Source of the DNA: Mycogone perniciosa
Taxonomy: Eukaryota; Ascomycota; Sordariomycetes; Hypocreales; Hypocreaceae
Direction: 5' to 3'
Assembly (NCBI GenBank): GCA_025331125.1
Contig: JAOALB010000051.1
Location: 62,001-126,000, forward strand
DNA: 64,000 nt
This document shows positions 46,392 through 56,883 of this stretch, one piece after another (positions within the stretch are counted from its first letter, which is position 1; every line of letters begins with the position of its first letter). The notes beneath the pieces are model-generated. The model worked only from the letters and a program-made list of their open reading frames with translations, was not told the origin of the DNA and did no database searches. The position numbers and the translations under genes were made by a program.

Positions 46392-48244
46392 ATGAACTCG
46401 TTTCCAGAGCTTCATGCTGGCATTTTTGCCTTCCCTATCTTGGTGCTCGCAGTTGCTGCTCTATTATATATCCTCTATCTCGTTGGTCTACCCAGACCAT
46501 TACCTGGCATCCCTTACAACAAGCAGTCATCCCGAAACTTGTTTGGAGACCTAAAGGTGATGAGGAGTGCCAAGTATCGTCGACAATGGATATGGAGCCA
46601 GCCTCGAGAGCATCATGCCCCATTGTCTCAAGTCTTTCTCTTCCCCTTTCGCAGGCCAACCGTCATCGTGACTGATTATCGCGAGGTGGTGGATATTTGC
46701 TCCCGTCGGTTAAAGGAGTTCGACCGTGGCACCAGAAACAAGGAGTGTGTAGGACTGACGGCTCCGAACTTTCACTTCACAATGCAATCCAATGATCCCG
46801 ACTTCAGGTTCCACAAGGAGCTTGTCAGAGATCTGATGACTCCCAAGTTTCTGAACGAGGTAAGTGTCAAGAATCCCGACAGATCTTTGACGTACTGGAG
46901 AAAGTTTACTGAGAGTTACCACAGGCCTCAGCACCACGCGTGTATGAGAGAGTTGCTAGTCTTGTCGACTTGTGGAGCTTGAAAATGAACAAGGCCCACG
47001 GTAGACCCTTTTCAGCAAGCCATGACCTCTACTTGGCAACACTCGATATAATATGCAGTGTGGCCTTCGGAATGGAAGACACGAAGACTGCCCTTCGACA
47101 CGAAATTGACCATGTACAATCACTCAATCCTCACGTGTCCCCTGTTTCAAATGAGATCGTCGAATTCACCGCAGGTCCCGACAGTCCCTGAGATCGACGC
47201 GCTCCTGGACATACCGGAGATGGTGGCTATTGCTCAGAAAAGCCCCTTTCCCACCTTGGCTCAATGGTTAGCCCTACTCAAGCCGAAGCATGCTCGCGCG
47301 CAATGGTACAGAAGAGCCTTGATTAAGCGTCAAACGGAACGTAGTATCCAAAGGCTTGCTTCCACTGGACTGAGTGGATTCGAGAGTGCTCTGGACCAGC
47401 TATTGTGGCGAGAGATGAACGCTGCCAAAAAGGCCGACCGGCCACCGAACTACTACACGTCAAGTATTCGAGATGAGGTTAGTGTTGAACTCATGGACTC
47501 GATGCACATTTAATTCCTTTTACTTACTCATGCTTGTAGGTTCTTGGATACCTTTTAGCCGGCCACGACACGACCGCTACGGTTTCTTCTTGGTGGATTA
47601 AGTATATGACTAGTCATCAGTCTGTGCAGACTCGACTTCGAAACGACCTTCTGCAAGCACACTCTGACGCTCGCCAAGAGGGTCGATGGCCAACCATAGA
47701 AGAGATTTGCGCGAGAGAGATTCCGTACCTAGAGGCTGTCATCGAAGAAACCCTGCGATATGCCTCTGTTGCGACTCTCATACTCCGCACTTCTACTTGC
47801 GATACGCAGATCCTAGGATATCACATTCCTAAGGGTACGGACGTGATTCTCCCACTCACAGGTCCGTCCATGACAGAGCCAGCCTTGCCAATTCCCGAGA
47901 CATCACGAACATCGGGATGTATCAATGCCAAGGATCGTGTTCCTTATTGGGACGAAGACATTCACCAATTTAAGCCAGAGAGATGGTTGAAGTTGGTGTG
48001 TAACCCCGATGGGACCGAAAACGATGTTTTCGATTCCTGTGCTGGGCCAAACCTTGCCTTTTCGGCCGGACCAAGGCAATGTTTCGGAAGGAGGTTGGCC
48101 TACCTGCAGCTGCGAACAATTATGACCTTATTGATGTGGAATTTTGAGTTTACGTCCTTGGATGAGCCGTTGAACGGACCGGAAATAATAGAGAGGTTGG
48201 TGAATCTTCCAAAGGATTGCTACGTAAAACTCAGGAGGGTATGA
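46392..48244 (+). CDS. Cytochrome P450 monooxygenase, frameshifted
   Basis: ER-anchored P450. Exons: 46392-46859, 46925-47477, 47540-48244; introns 65 and 62 nt. The frame is interrupted near 47170: EIVEF is followed in the other register by PQVPTVPEIDALL, so one base (A at 47170) is extra. With it removed the protein is 574 residues. An N-terminal hydrophobic anchor (about residues 10-35) precedes the Pro-rich hinge PRPLPGIP. Catalytic features are intact: I-helix AGHDTT at the start of the third exon, ExxR as EETLR, and the heme Cys in FSAGPRQCFG. The uncorrected frame stops at 47191. The family is not assigned. No other biosynthetic genes flank it. Confidence 0.78.
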
Positions 48245-48516
48245 TGGAATAATGAGATGATAAGATGTAGGACACTTACAGGCTCATGATACCACGATTG
48301 TTACGGACCTTCGATTATGTCCGCAGCATAAAAGGCTGCTTTTTATCTTCATATCTCCACAGGGTTCTATCAGCAAAACATGTACATAGTATCTGACAAA
48401 CAGCTGACAAGAACAAAACTATGAGATCTACCCCGTCTACTCTAAAACCATAACTCTATGTAACCCTCCTCGTGATAGTTTAATGTATAAATAAAACATG
48501 TGGTATGAATAGTGCT
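48245..48516. other. Convergent 3' intergenic region
   Basis: Short gap between the P450 and Mpv17 genes, both ending here. No gene. Confidence 0.6.
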
Positions 48517-49397
48517 TCAGGACGTCGCCGCCATGGCGTTGGTGCCCTCTTTAGCCGATACAATATTCTCAAGTCTCAAACTCTCAGCCCTTTTCGCCTT
48601 CTCCATAAGCTCAGACATTCGGTTGAGGTAGCACAAGTATGTCTGCCACCCAACGGCTACGACGCCGGCGCAGACGCTCCGATACTCCATCGGCACAAAC
48701 GAGAAGCTGAAGAAGGTGACGGCAGGCCACAGTTTCCAGGAGTTGATCAAGCTAGGCGGCAGAGCGTTTTTCACGCGCTCAATCGTGGCATCAATGCCTT
48801 CGCCCGCCAGCAGGGCTTGCGAGCCAAAGAAATAGGTGTTGAAGGTGGGAGAGAAGACAAGCTGGTTGACGACGACTTTGGTGCTGAGAGAGAGCATACG
48901 GGATGAGTAATTGAAGTTTTGAGAGAGGAAGATGAACCTAACACACCAAGTCAGCAAGCATTATTACTTTTGTGGAGGGACGATAGACCAAGTGCATGCC
49001 ATCTGTATTGGGGTATCGCAGCGACAGCGCCAATGATTAAGCTTCGCCCCGTCCTCTTGGGATCATAGTCCTTGCCACTGATGTTTTGGGCACTAATATC
49101 GGCGCAGAAATATATGAAGAGTGCGCTGGCGACTTGAGTCGCATAAGGCCGTTTGCGCTGCGATCGACCATATGCCTCGGCGGCTTTCGTCAAAGGACCC
49201 AGACGCTGCCAAAAAGGACGCGGCTGCACTGGGGCTGAAGTGCCTGCCGCTTGATTTGCGATTTTTTCCTGATTATGATTATGAGGTGATGAATTTGGTG
49301 GTGGTGATGAGGATGACTGAGTGCGATGTTGTGGCCGCTGGCGCAGAGCGCTCTGGAAATGGCGCCTGAGAACGGCGCGGAGAGGTGATAATGACAT
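48517..49397 (-). CDS. Mpv17/PMP22-family membrane protein
   Basis: Small four-span membrane protein of mitochondria or peroxisomes (Sym1/Mpv17 relatives). Two minus-strand exons: 49397-49000 and 48937-48517; the protein is 272 residues. The start is MSLSPLRAVLRRHFQ, with a basic mitochondrial-like leader. Family motifs are YATQVASALFIYFCADISAQ, GRSLIIGAVAAIPQYRW and NSWKLWPAVTFFSFSFVPMEYR. The intron boundary that restores PQYRWFIFLSQNFNY uses a GC donor (GCATGC) with a normal TTAG acceptor. A GT donor 13 nt downstream would not keep frame. The function of this family is not settled. A (TTTTC)n tract lies upstream in the leader. It is divergent from the DUF885 gene. Confidence 0.82.
48938..48999 (-). 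other. Apparent GC-AG intron of the Mpv17 gene
   Basis: A 62-nt intron from 48999 to 48938 with donor GC (GCATGC) and acceptor TTAG. The phase-2 joint TG plus G makes the Trp of the PQYRW motif, which supports the site. No GT donor within 20 nt keeps frame. Confidence 0.6.
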
Positions 49398-49977
49398 TTC
49401 TAAGTGATTGATCTTCTTCTTCTTTTCTTTTCTTTTCTTTTCTTTTACAACTCCAAGTTCATGGGTTGCGATCTGATGCCAAAGGGTGAACATCTAACAT
49501 TGTGTGGAAGTTGTCTGCTTATGATAAGAGTTATCATATTAGAATATGGAGCTCTCGGCTTTGTTCGGCGTCCGATTTTCGGCCATTCGTCATTTTGGTA
49601 CACTGCCGATGCGCGCCTTATGCGAAGGCCGCAAGGCGCGATTGACGCGATATCGCTAAGTTAAAAATATTGACTAGATATAATATAATGGCTCTGGAAA
49701 GGTGCTGCGACGATTTACGTTCGCAGAATTGTTTACGAAGTACTTTATCTAGGGAGATGCATGAGGGTTAAGGTTACAGGGTCAGGGTCAGGGTCAGGGT
49801 CAGGGTTTGGGGCAATCGGAAGCCAACATATGACCGAAAATGGCAATGTGACATCCATCTCATTTTCTTCAACCTATCACGCCCATAGTACCATATTAAC
49901 CGGGCGACTCAGTACTAGGCGCATTGCTTATACCCTCAAATCCGATCGATCAAACGGTACGGAGTACTCCGTACGTC
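49398..49977. promoter_or_regulatory. Divergent promoter region, Mpv17/DUF885
   Basis: A 580-bp gap between outward-facing starts. It contains a (TTTTC)n tract (about 49420-49446), five copies of CAGGGT at 49777-49806, and an 18-bp palindrome GTACGGAGTACTCCGTAC at about 49957-49974, ending 3 bp before the DUF885 start codon. Confidence 0.55.
49777..49806 (+). repeat. CAGGGT hexamer repeat, 5 copies
   Basis: Five tandem copies of CAGGGT (equivalently TCAGGG in another register) directly follow TTAAGGTTA and precede TTTGGGG. The unit differs by one base from the common telomere hexamer TTAGGG. It lies in an intergenic region, not at a chromosome end as far as the window shows. Confidence 0.85.
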
Positions 49978-51675
49978 ATGGCGGATCCGCTATCAGATAC
50001 CGACGATCTCTGGGTCGCGCTGCCTGAAGGGGGCACGTCTGAATCCATGCCAGATCGCGTGCGCAGAGTCAGAGTAGATTTTCAAGAGCTTGATGTCTTC
50101 TACAATATTTCCATCTCGCCAAGCCGACACGATGCTTTACATCGGTACTGCTCTGAAGAGCTGGATGCACTGTTCAGCCTTGATTTCAACGCACTGAACC
50201 AGCAGGACAGAACTGATTTCCTGCTTCTACGAAACCTTCTGCGGCGGAAATCTCATCTGCTTAAATCAGAACGGAGGTTGTGCCAAGAAATGGAGCCATT
50301 GATGCCCTTTGCGTCGCTGATTATATCACTATGTGAAGCTCGTCGGGATGTTGAGCTCATTAGCGGCGAGCACGCGGCCCAGCAGCTCGACGACATCAAA
50401 AACGTGATTTCCCAGGTTCAAAAGGAGGTAGAAGATAACAAGATCAAAGTGAGCACGACAACTGCCTACAAAGCATCAAAGGTTGTTGCCGAGCAACGCA
50501 ACCATCTTCAAGAGTTCTTCAGCTTTTACTCCACCTACGACCCTATGTTCGACTGGTGGGCAACAACACCATGGAAAGCAGCAGACCTCGCACTCGCGCG
50601 GTATGTTTCAGTGATACAAAAAACCCTTGTGGGAATGGGCGAAGGCGAAACGGACGAAATCATCGGCGAGCCAATTGGAAGGGAGGCCTTGCTTGTTGAA
50701 CTCGAAGCCGAAATGATTGCCTACTCGCCAGAAGAGCTCATTGCGCTTGCAAAGGATCAATACCAATGGTGTGAGAGCCAAATGAAAGAAGCATCCGGGG
50801 AGCTTGGCTTTGGGGATGACTGGAGGAAGGCTTTAGACTATGTCAAAACACACTCCGTTCCTCCTGGCCAGCAGACGGCACTGGTGAGAGAGCTTGTACA
50901 CGAAGGAGCCAATTTCGTTCAGGATCATGATCTAGTCACAGTTCCAAAGTTGGCAGAACAAACATTTCGCATGGAGATGATGAGCCCTGAAATGCAGAAG
51001 ATTGCACCATTCTTCCTGGGCGGCCCCTTGATCCTGGTCGCTTATCCTACCGCTGAGATGCCACATGATTTGAAGAAGATGGTGATGCGTGGGAATAACC
51101 GGTATTTTGCTCGTGCTACGGCCTTCCATGAAACGATTCCGGGACATCGGTTGCAGCTCTTCATGGCTGAGCGTCACAACACGCACAGGCAGTTGTTCGC
51201 AACGCCATTTAGTATTGAAGGCTGGGCCATGTACTGGGAATTCGTCTTCTGGAACCGAGGCGATTTCTTCGTTTCACCAGAAGACCGCATTGGTACCTTG
51301 TTCTGGCGGATGCACCGCAGCGCTCGCATCATCTTCTCGCTCAGGTTCCATCTCGGACAAATGACGCCTCAAGAGTGTATCGACCTCTTGGTCAACTGGG
51401 TAGGCCATGAGAGGTCGACAGCCGAGGGAGAAGTGAGAAGATCGTTCAACGGAGACTACGGACCACTGTACCAGGCTGGGTACATGCTCGGCGCTTTGCA
51501 GCTATTTGGACTACGAAAGGAGGTCTTGAAAGATGGGCGGTTGACGGAGAAAGCGTTCAATGATACCTTTCTTAGATCAAACTTTATGCCAATCGAGTTG
51601 TTCAGAGCATTGGTGCTAGATCTGGAGCTTTCGCCCAACTACAAGCCGAGTTGGAGGTTCTACAAGCACTCATAG
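49978..51675 (+). CDS. DUF885 family protein, metallopeptidase-like
   Basis: Protein of the DUF885 family, in which bacterial relatives act like zinc peptidases. Single exon, 565 residues, starting at the ATG for MADPLSDTDD. The metal-binding motif is HETIPGH, in ATAFHETIPGHRLQL, at about residue 382-388; EGWAMYWE follows at about 415 and is the typical partner. The N-terminal half is helical (DRVRRVRVDFQELDV), with WWATTPWK and AKDQYQWCESQMKE. No signal peptide or membrane span. The specific substrate is unknown. The start lies just after a perfect palindrome. It is divergent from the Mpv17 gene. Confidence 0.88.
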   Translation: MADPLSDTDDLWVALPEGGTSESMPDRVRRVRVDFQELDVFYNISISPSRHDALHRYCSEELDALFSLDFNALNQQDRTDFLLLRNLLRRKSHLLKSERRLCQEMEPLMPFASLIISLCEARRDVELISGEHAAQQLDDIKNVISQVQKEVEDNKIKVSTTTAYKASKVVAEQRNHLQEFFSFYSTYDPMFDWWATTPWKAADLALARYVSVIQKTLVGMGEGETDEIIGEPIGREALLVELEAEMIAYSPEELIALAKDQYQWCESQMKEASGELGFGDDWRKALDYVKTHSVPPGQQTALVRELVHEGANFVQDHDLVTVPKLAEQTFRMEMMSPEMQKIAPFFLGGPLILVAYPTAEMPHDLKKMVMRGNNRYFARATAFHETIPGHRLQLFMAERHNTHRQLFATPFSIEGWAMYWEFVFWNRGDFFVSPEDRIGTLFWRMHRSARIIFSLRFHLGQMTPQECIDLLVNWVGHERSTAEGEVRRSFNGDYGPLYQAGYMLGALQLFGLRKEVLKDGRLTEKAFNDTFLRSNFMPIELFRALVLDLELSPNYKPSWRFYKHS

Positions 51676-51923
51676 ATAGTTCCCACAAGAGGGTTTGCAT
51701 CATATGGGGCAGATCGCGTCAACTGTGCCTCTCATCGATCATTGGCCATCATAATGCATCCATATCCTGGCTATTATCGTGGGGTTCCTATACATATATA
51801 TACCTGTACAAAACAAAGAAAATCGTATAAACGAAAGTAACCCTCCCCAAGCGCGAGGGTGTGTGGGAAAGAAAACACATACGTTTATCCAAGAAAAAAA
51901 TGAGAGTCTATCGCTTGGTGGTC

Positions 51924-54056
51924 TCAAATATCCACCTCGTCCTCATTCAATAACCCAAGCCCGCTGTCATATCTCCTCCGCAGCTTCTTGCTCCCTCTCC
52001 GAGCCAAATCACCAGATAAATAGTACCCTCCTGGTTGAACCACCATGCTCGAGCCCGTAGGAGAACAGGAAGGGCCATCAATCTCTTTGTTCTGAGATGT
52101 TAGCTTAGGGCTGTTTAGGAATTCTTGGCTCATCTGTATAACCCGCTGAAGCTCCTCCTTCATGGAATCCACAGCGTTCCTCGCTTTTTTCTCATCTTCC
52201 TCCAGCTGGGCTTTCAATCCACCATTCTCAACACGGAGCACACGAATGGTTTCGTGCGCAGCTCGAAGTGATGCATTAACCCTGTCGATTTCGCTCCGCA
52301 GTTCTGTTACTCTTGCATCGCGGAGAGCCAGAGCCGTACCGTGTTGTTTGTTCATAGTTTCCCTTTGTGTTGTGATGCTGGCTTCAATATCACCCATTTC
52401 TTTTAGTAGTTCTGCTGTTTGGTCTACTGCCTCGCCAATCTTGGCTTCCAACTCGGCAATATTTGCGTCTTTGGTGGCAAGTAATTCCTCGTTTGACTTT
52501 TGCCGGGCAAGATGTGCTTCAGCAGAGTTGCGACTCTGCTGCTCCATTCGCTCCACCAGTTTCTCAAGCTCAGATATGTCTCGAACGTAGCCGTCCACAG
52601 CACCCCTGAGTCGCTCATTTCCAACCTCGAGCTCCTGAATTTTGCTATTCTTGTCATCCATTAATTCCTGCGCTTTGGACATTTCGGCTTTTAGGCCATC
52701 CATGACAGATACACGGGCATCAAGCTGTTTGCGCAGGGATTGTTCGATCGAATGGTATTCATCGATAGAGTTCTCGTCCTCTTTCACCTTCTTGGCCAAT
52801 GTGCGCAGCCGTGTCAGTAAGAGGTCGAGGACCTCGGCACCGTGGGATGTGAGTGGTAGCGTGACTTCCCCTGGAGTGAGGTATTCGAGCTCTAGGCGAG
52901 CTGCGCGGAAGCCAGATGCGAGGGACATTATCATGTCGCTGGCGTCATTACCTGGGAAGCCCAGGTCGCTGATAGCCGAAGTCAGGTGAGTGAGAGCCGC
53001 GGTCCGGTCAGACATGGTCTGCAAGAGTGCTTGGACTTGACCTTCGATTGCCTCAATGGGGGGCATCGATATCTCACCAGTTGATACCGTAGCAGCAGCT
53101 GATAGAAGGTCGTTGACACGCGTGCCAAGATTCTTGTATGAGTCCAGTGTCGCTGTCAACTTGCACACCTCAAGCTGTAAAGAAGCCAGTTCCTCCTCGA
53201 GTTGTTGTTTAGCCGGATCAGGGAGATGCGCCTGGACACCAGCATGAGACATGGGGGTTTGTTGGGCGATCTTGAAACATGGTGTTGAAGGGATGGGGGG
53301 GCTTGTGGCGGGCGGCGTAGGGAACGAGGATCTAGCTCTCGATGGTGTACTCGCATGTAACTGAGCCATAGTCGCATCACCAAAATGGTCTTCATCCGGC
53401 ATTATATCCATGAAGTCGTCAGTGAAAGGATCCTTTGCAGCCAATGTCCAGCTATAGTTTCGGCTACTGTGGTCATCGGATCGGGTTCGTTTATGCAGCT
53501 CCGCCTTGAGGTCATCGACCTGTTGCTCCAAGTCCCATATCCGTTCAGTGTCAATGACAACGGTTGCATTTTGTAGCTCGTAAATTTCTCTGTCGCGAGT
53601 TCTGACCTCGGCATTAAGACGAGCAATCTCTGCTTGGGCGGTCTTTGCTTTGCGTCGCTTGTCTAGTTCGATCTTGTTCAGCATCTCGCGAAGGCCATTG
53701 CGACGGAGGCGACGCTCGACGCGGCCTTCGGCTGTTTGGTGAAGTGCATCGAACGAAGTTGGCTCATTACGGCGCAGAACCGAGCTTGATGGTGTAAGAG
53801 CTCCATTACCAGAGAATCTCGAAGGGGCAGAGGAATGACGACGTTTAGGTGTGGTGATGGCCGTGCGTCGGATCATAGGCGTCAGGCCACTGGAAGACGG
53901 ACCCGGGTCTGAGAAACGGACGGCCTTCTTTCTCCTGCGAGGTGTCTTTGGGGCCGTCTGAGGCTGATGAGTCTCGGGCTCAGCCTTCACACCCACACTG
54001 CTGCGACGAGCACGCCGGAGCGCAATGGGGAGGTCGAGGTCTGCCATGTCGGCCAT
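51924..54056 (-). CDS. Long coiled-coil protein, function unknown
   Basis: Unrecognised protein of 710 residues in one exon. The start is MADMADLDLPIALRRARRSS (ATG at 54056). The frame is open to 54299, but that extension is Tyr/Val/Cys-rich and unlike the rest, so I take it as 5' leader. Residues 1-110 are basic and Ser/Pro-rich (PRRRKKAVRFSDPGPSSS, TTPKRRHSSAPS). Heptad-rich segments occur at about 140-200, 330-370 and 450-680 (e.g. KAEMSKAQELMDDKNSKIQE). The mid-region has SPPIPSTPCF and a Leu-rich helical block. The C-terminus is basic then acidic, ending LLNEDEVDI. The layout resembles cytoskeletal or spindle-associated scaffolds, but I see no named domain. Confidence 0.75.
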   Translation of the reverse strand: MADMADLDLPIALRRARRSSVGVKAEPETHQPQTAPKTPRRRKKAVRFSDPGPSSSGLTPMIRRTAITTPKRRHSSAPSRFSGNGALTPSSSVLRRNEPTSFDALHQTAEGRVERRLRRNGLREMLNKIELDKRRKAKTAQAEIARLNAEVRTRDREIYELQNATVVIDTERIWDLEQQVDDLKAELHKRTRSDDHSSRNYSWTLAAKDPFTDDFMDIMPDEDHFGDATMAQLHASTPSRARSSFPTPPATSPPIPSTPCFKIAQQTPMSHAGVQAHLPDPAKQQLEEELASLQLEVCKLTATLDSYKNLGTRVNDLLSAAATVSTGEISMPPIEAIEGQVQALLQTMSDRTAALTHLTSAISDLGFPGNDASDMIMSLASGFRAARLELEYLTPGEVTLPLTSHGAEVLDLLLTRLRTLAKKVKEDENSIDEYHSIEQSLRKQLDARVSVMDGLKAEMSKAQELMDDKNSKIQELEVGNERLRGAVDGYVRDISELEKLVERMEQQSRNSAEAHLARQKSNEELLATKDANIAELEAKIGEAVDQTAELLKEMGDIEASITTQRETMNKQHGTALALRDARVTELRSEIDRVNASLRAAHETIRVLRVENGGLKAQLEEDEKKARNAVDSMKEELQRVIQMSQEFLNSPKLTSQNKEIDGPSCSPTGSSMVVQPGGYYLSGDLARRGSKKLRRRYDSGLGLLNEDEVDI

Positions 54057-54558
54057 GTCGACTTGGCTTGGGCTTAATTTCAGGCCTTGTTCTCCGCAAA
54101 AACACACCACCACGGCCGGATATATATGAAGCCTGCAGGAAAAAAGGTAACAATACCCTCCACTCCATCCACAAGCAACAGAAGTAGTATTTATTGAAGG
54201 ACGAATAGGGAGTAAGTACACATACAGACTACGACTTCGTACCACCGCGTAAACAACCCCATATGCGACCGTGTTCGCGCCGACGTGGCGACGCTCCATC
54301 TGATCTGAGAGACTGATAGGGAGGATGCGGGAGCCTAGAAGCCCTTTGTTTACATTTTTCCTTTTGTGGTGTAGTGCCCGAGTGAATCGGCGTCCGGCCC
54401 CACTCTTTCCGGAGTCTTCTGGCCAACCGTTTTACGCCCCGCGAGCGTGTTTCAAACCGTGGCGGTGGGACTGACAGAGAGAAAGCGCGAAGAGACGGTC
54501 TGTTAGGTGACTAAGAGTGTGCTAGTTGACTAGACCTAGTAACTAGATAGTTGCTATG
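54057..54558. other. Promoter of the coiled-coil gene and lectin-1 3' region
   Basis: Gap of about 500 bp. It should contain the 5' leader of the coiled-coil gene (ending at 54056) and the 3' UTR of the lectin-like gene. No other gene. Confidence 0.5.
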
Positions 54559-56271
54559 CTATTCAGATACTGTCATGTTGAAAACGCCACTCATCTTCCA
54601 TCGCCAACCGTCTGCATCCAAGTTAAACACGACCAGATTATTCCCAGATCTCGCATACAAAACTCCATCACTCGCTGTCGAGATAGCATCAAAAGTCATG
54701 TCCGTATTGAACCCTGTGCCAGAGATCCTGGGGAGGTCGACTGCCACGCGGTTTTCCTCAATACTCCCTCCTGGTCCAAGATACAAGAAACTGAACTCAT
54801 ACGGCAAAGTTGATGCCGGACCACCATCTTCGCCGTGGCCTGTGCGAACCCATGCGAATCGGCTCGCTCTGGAGGGAAGAGAAATTACCTTGCCATTTTC
54901 GTCTGGAGAGCTCACGAGTTAGTTCCCAGCACTACTCCAAAGGCTAGAAGAGGAGTGTGTCATACTTAAAAATGTCCCATCCAGCCAATGGCACTCGACC
55001 CGTTTTTCACGTTTGGAGGAGTGAAAGTCAACTGAACATTCCCACGGAGTGGCCTCTTTATCTCCCTCAACGGCCATTAGAAGCCCCCGAAAAGATCCAT
55101 CAGGGTCTTCCCGCAGACTCTGCCAATCGCCAGCAAGTGAATGACCAAGACTCTCCCAATTTCCGATCAAGCGACGCCCGGTAAAGGAGTCGAAATCCAC
55201 AACATGCCACTTGTCATCCTTCTTAGGGTTTTCGGACATGGCTAGCTGTAAAGTGCCCTTTGGATTCTGGTATGAAAGTACCACGACATTGGTGTCCTTT
55301 TCACCCTCGTGCCACGCCGCAGAGAGCATTGTCTTCTTGTGGGTAGTTATGGGCCTGCGATCACTTGCCAAGCTACCAATCTTCCACTTGCCCTTCCAAT
55401 CTTTGTATATATGTGATATCGTATCACTTGTGCTGAGGTAGAATAAATGAACAAACCCCAAATTATCTGCAGTGGCTGCCAATGGGGTTCCCTCCTTTGG
55501 CTTCACTGCATCCTTGAGCTGATCTCGGATGCGACGTCGAGGTTTAGGTCCAGATGACCCATTCGAATAGACAAGGTCGCCGGCCTCATCTTGCCAGACA
55601 AGCAGTCGCCACTTTTCCTTGCTTCCTTTATCGACAAAAACAGAAGCTAGATGGGATAGCTGTGAAAGTGAAGACGGCTTTGTTGTTGGAATAGAAGAGG
55701 ATGTTGTCATGGTTGTCATTGATGGCGAACCGCTGCGAGAAATATCCAGAAACGAGCTCGATGCTTCTGCTGTATGGTCTATTGATATTTCGGTTGAAGC
55801 ATCGATTCTTGTCGTTATTTCTATTGATTGTGTCGAAGTGATGCTTGAGGACTCAGAAACACTTGGTCCAGCTTTCCCTGATTTCTGCACTACGACAATT
55901 ACGGTGACGGCCAATCCGACAATAATTGACGTAACGACAGCAGATATAGTTATCTTGTTCTTAATCCATGGTTTCTTATCACCATTGTTCTTTGTCGAGT
56001 GGTAATGGTCACGCGCTCTCACCACATTCTCTGGGGGACGCCTGGGAGGGCTGTGACCAAGAGGTCTTGGGGGCCGAGGAGGCCTGGTCGGAGGAGTCGA
56101 TGTTGGCTGACGTGGAGGGATGGTTGAGAGAGGCACGTCTTCGAAATCATCATGGGCGGCCTCAACATTTGCCGGTGAGCGTCTGCGCAGCCTGGCCGAA
56201 CGTGGAGGGTTGGCTGAAAGCGAGCCGCCCGAACGGCTCTCAGACGGGCGCGGGTTATTAATACCTGACAT
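54559..56271 (-). CDS. Type II membrane protein with fungal lectin-like ectodomain, 1
   Basis: Single-pass membrane protein with a predicted beta-propeller ectodomain similar to the fungal fucose-binding lectin family. Minus-strand exons are 56271-54966 and 54902-54559, with a 63-nt intron (donor GTATGA, acceptor CTCCAG), giving 549 residues. The cytosolic N-terminus (1-105) is Pro/Arg-rich, with PTRPPRPPRPLGHSPPRRPP. A membrane span follows at about 107-127 (AVVTSIIVGLAVTVIVVV). A Ser/Thr stalk leads to repeats of the blade type (WRLLVWQDEAGDLVY, GFVHLFYLSTSD, VVVLSYQNPKGTLQ, GKWKIGSLASDRR). It ends KMSGVFNMTVSE. Sugar binding is inferred from the family. It neighbours a second such gene in the same orientation. 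Confidence 0.78.
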
Positions 56272-56883
56272 AATATCTTCGGTGTGTCTGATAGCTTGAG
56301 TGCATACATTATATACACGGTAGAGGTGCTTCTGCGTAGAAGATAACAGCGAGAAGACTCATATATGTAGTACAAATACGAGTGGCAGTCGATATTCACT
56401 CAAGAAACGAGGAGGTGAATATATAGCACACTTTGCCTCCAGAATGCGTTTGTGTCGTGCTGTTTGGAACAGTGATGATATGTTGGTGAGGTGGTAATGA
56501 GCTGCTAGAGTGATAGCTCAGCATCGGAAACCACAGGCTGGAGAGGGTGGCTTGGAATCATGTGCGATCTGCTTGGTATCGACGTCACGTTGATGGGCAC
56601 CAGCAATAACAAACCTCGGCGTCTATTAGGGCATTTCCTTTTAGTAAAAAGCGCAAGCAAAATGTCTGATATACAGGCCTCACTTGGGGCCGATGTGCGT
56701 GATGCGTGACCAGGGGCGATCACAAAACGTTTGAAGAGTTCCAGCTCAATTTGAGGCGATTGTTGTTACAGTTGTGTTAACAACGCCCATGAACAGCCAA
56801 CCGGACTTGGAGGCTTTGCCCGATTCCCACCATTTCCCTAGTCTTCGGAAACTTAGCAATCTCCCCTCGGAGAGGGCAAAAAG
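56272..56883. other. Gap between the two lectin-like genes
   Basis: A 612-bp gap with no gene. It includes the promoter of lectin-like gene 1 and the 3' UTR of gene 2. Confidence 0.5.

Noticed and set aside
54057..54299. 81-residue N-terminal extension of the coiled-coil protein
   Set aside because: The part before MADMADLDLP is rich in Tyr, Val and Cys, unlike the basic polar start that follows. It reads more like a 5' leader.
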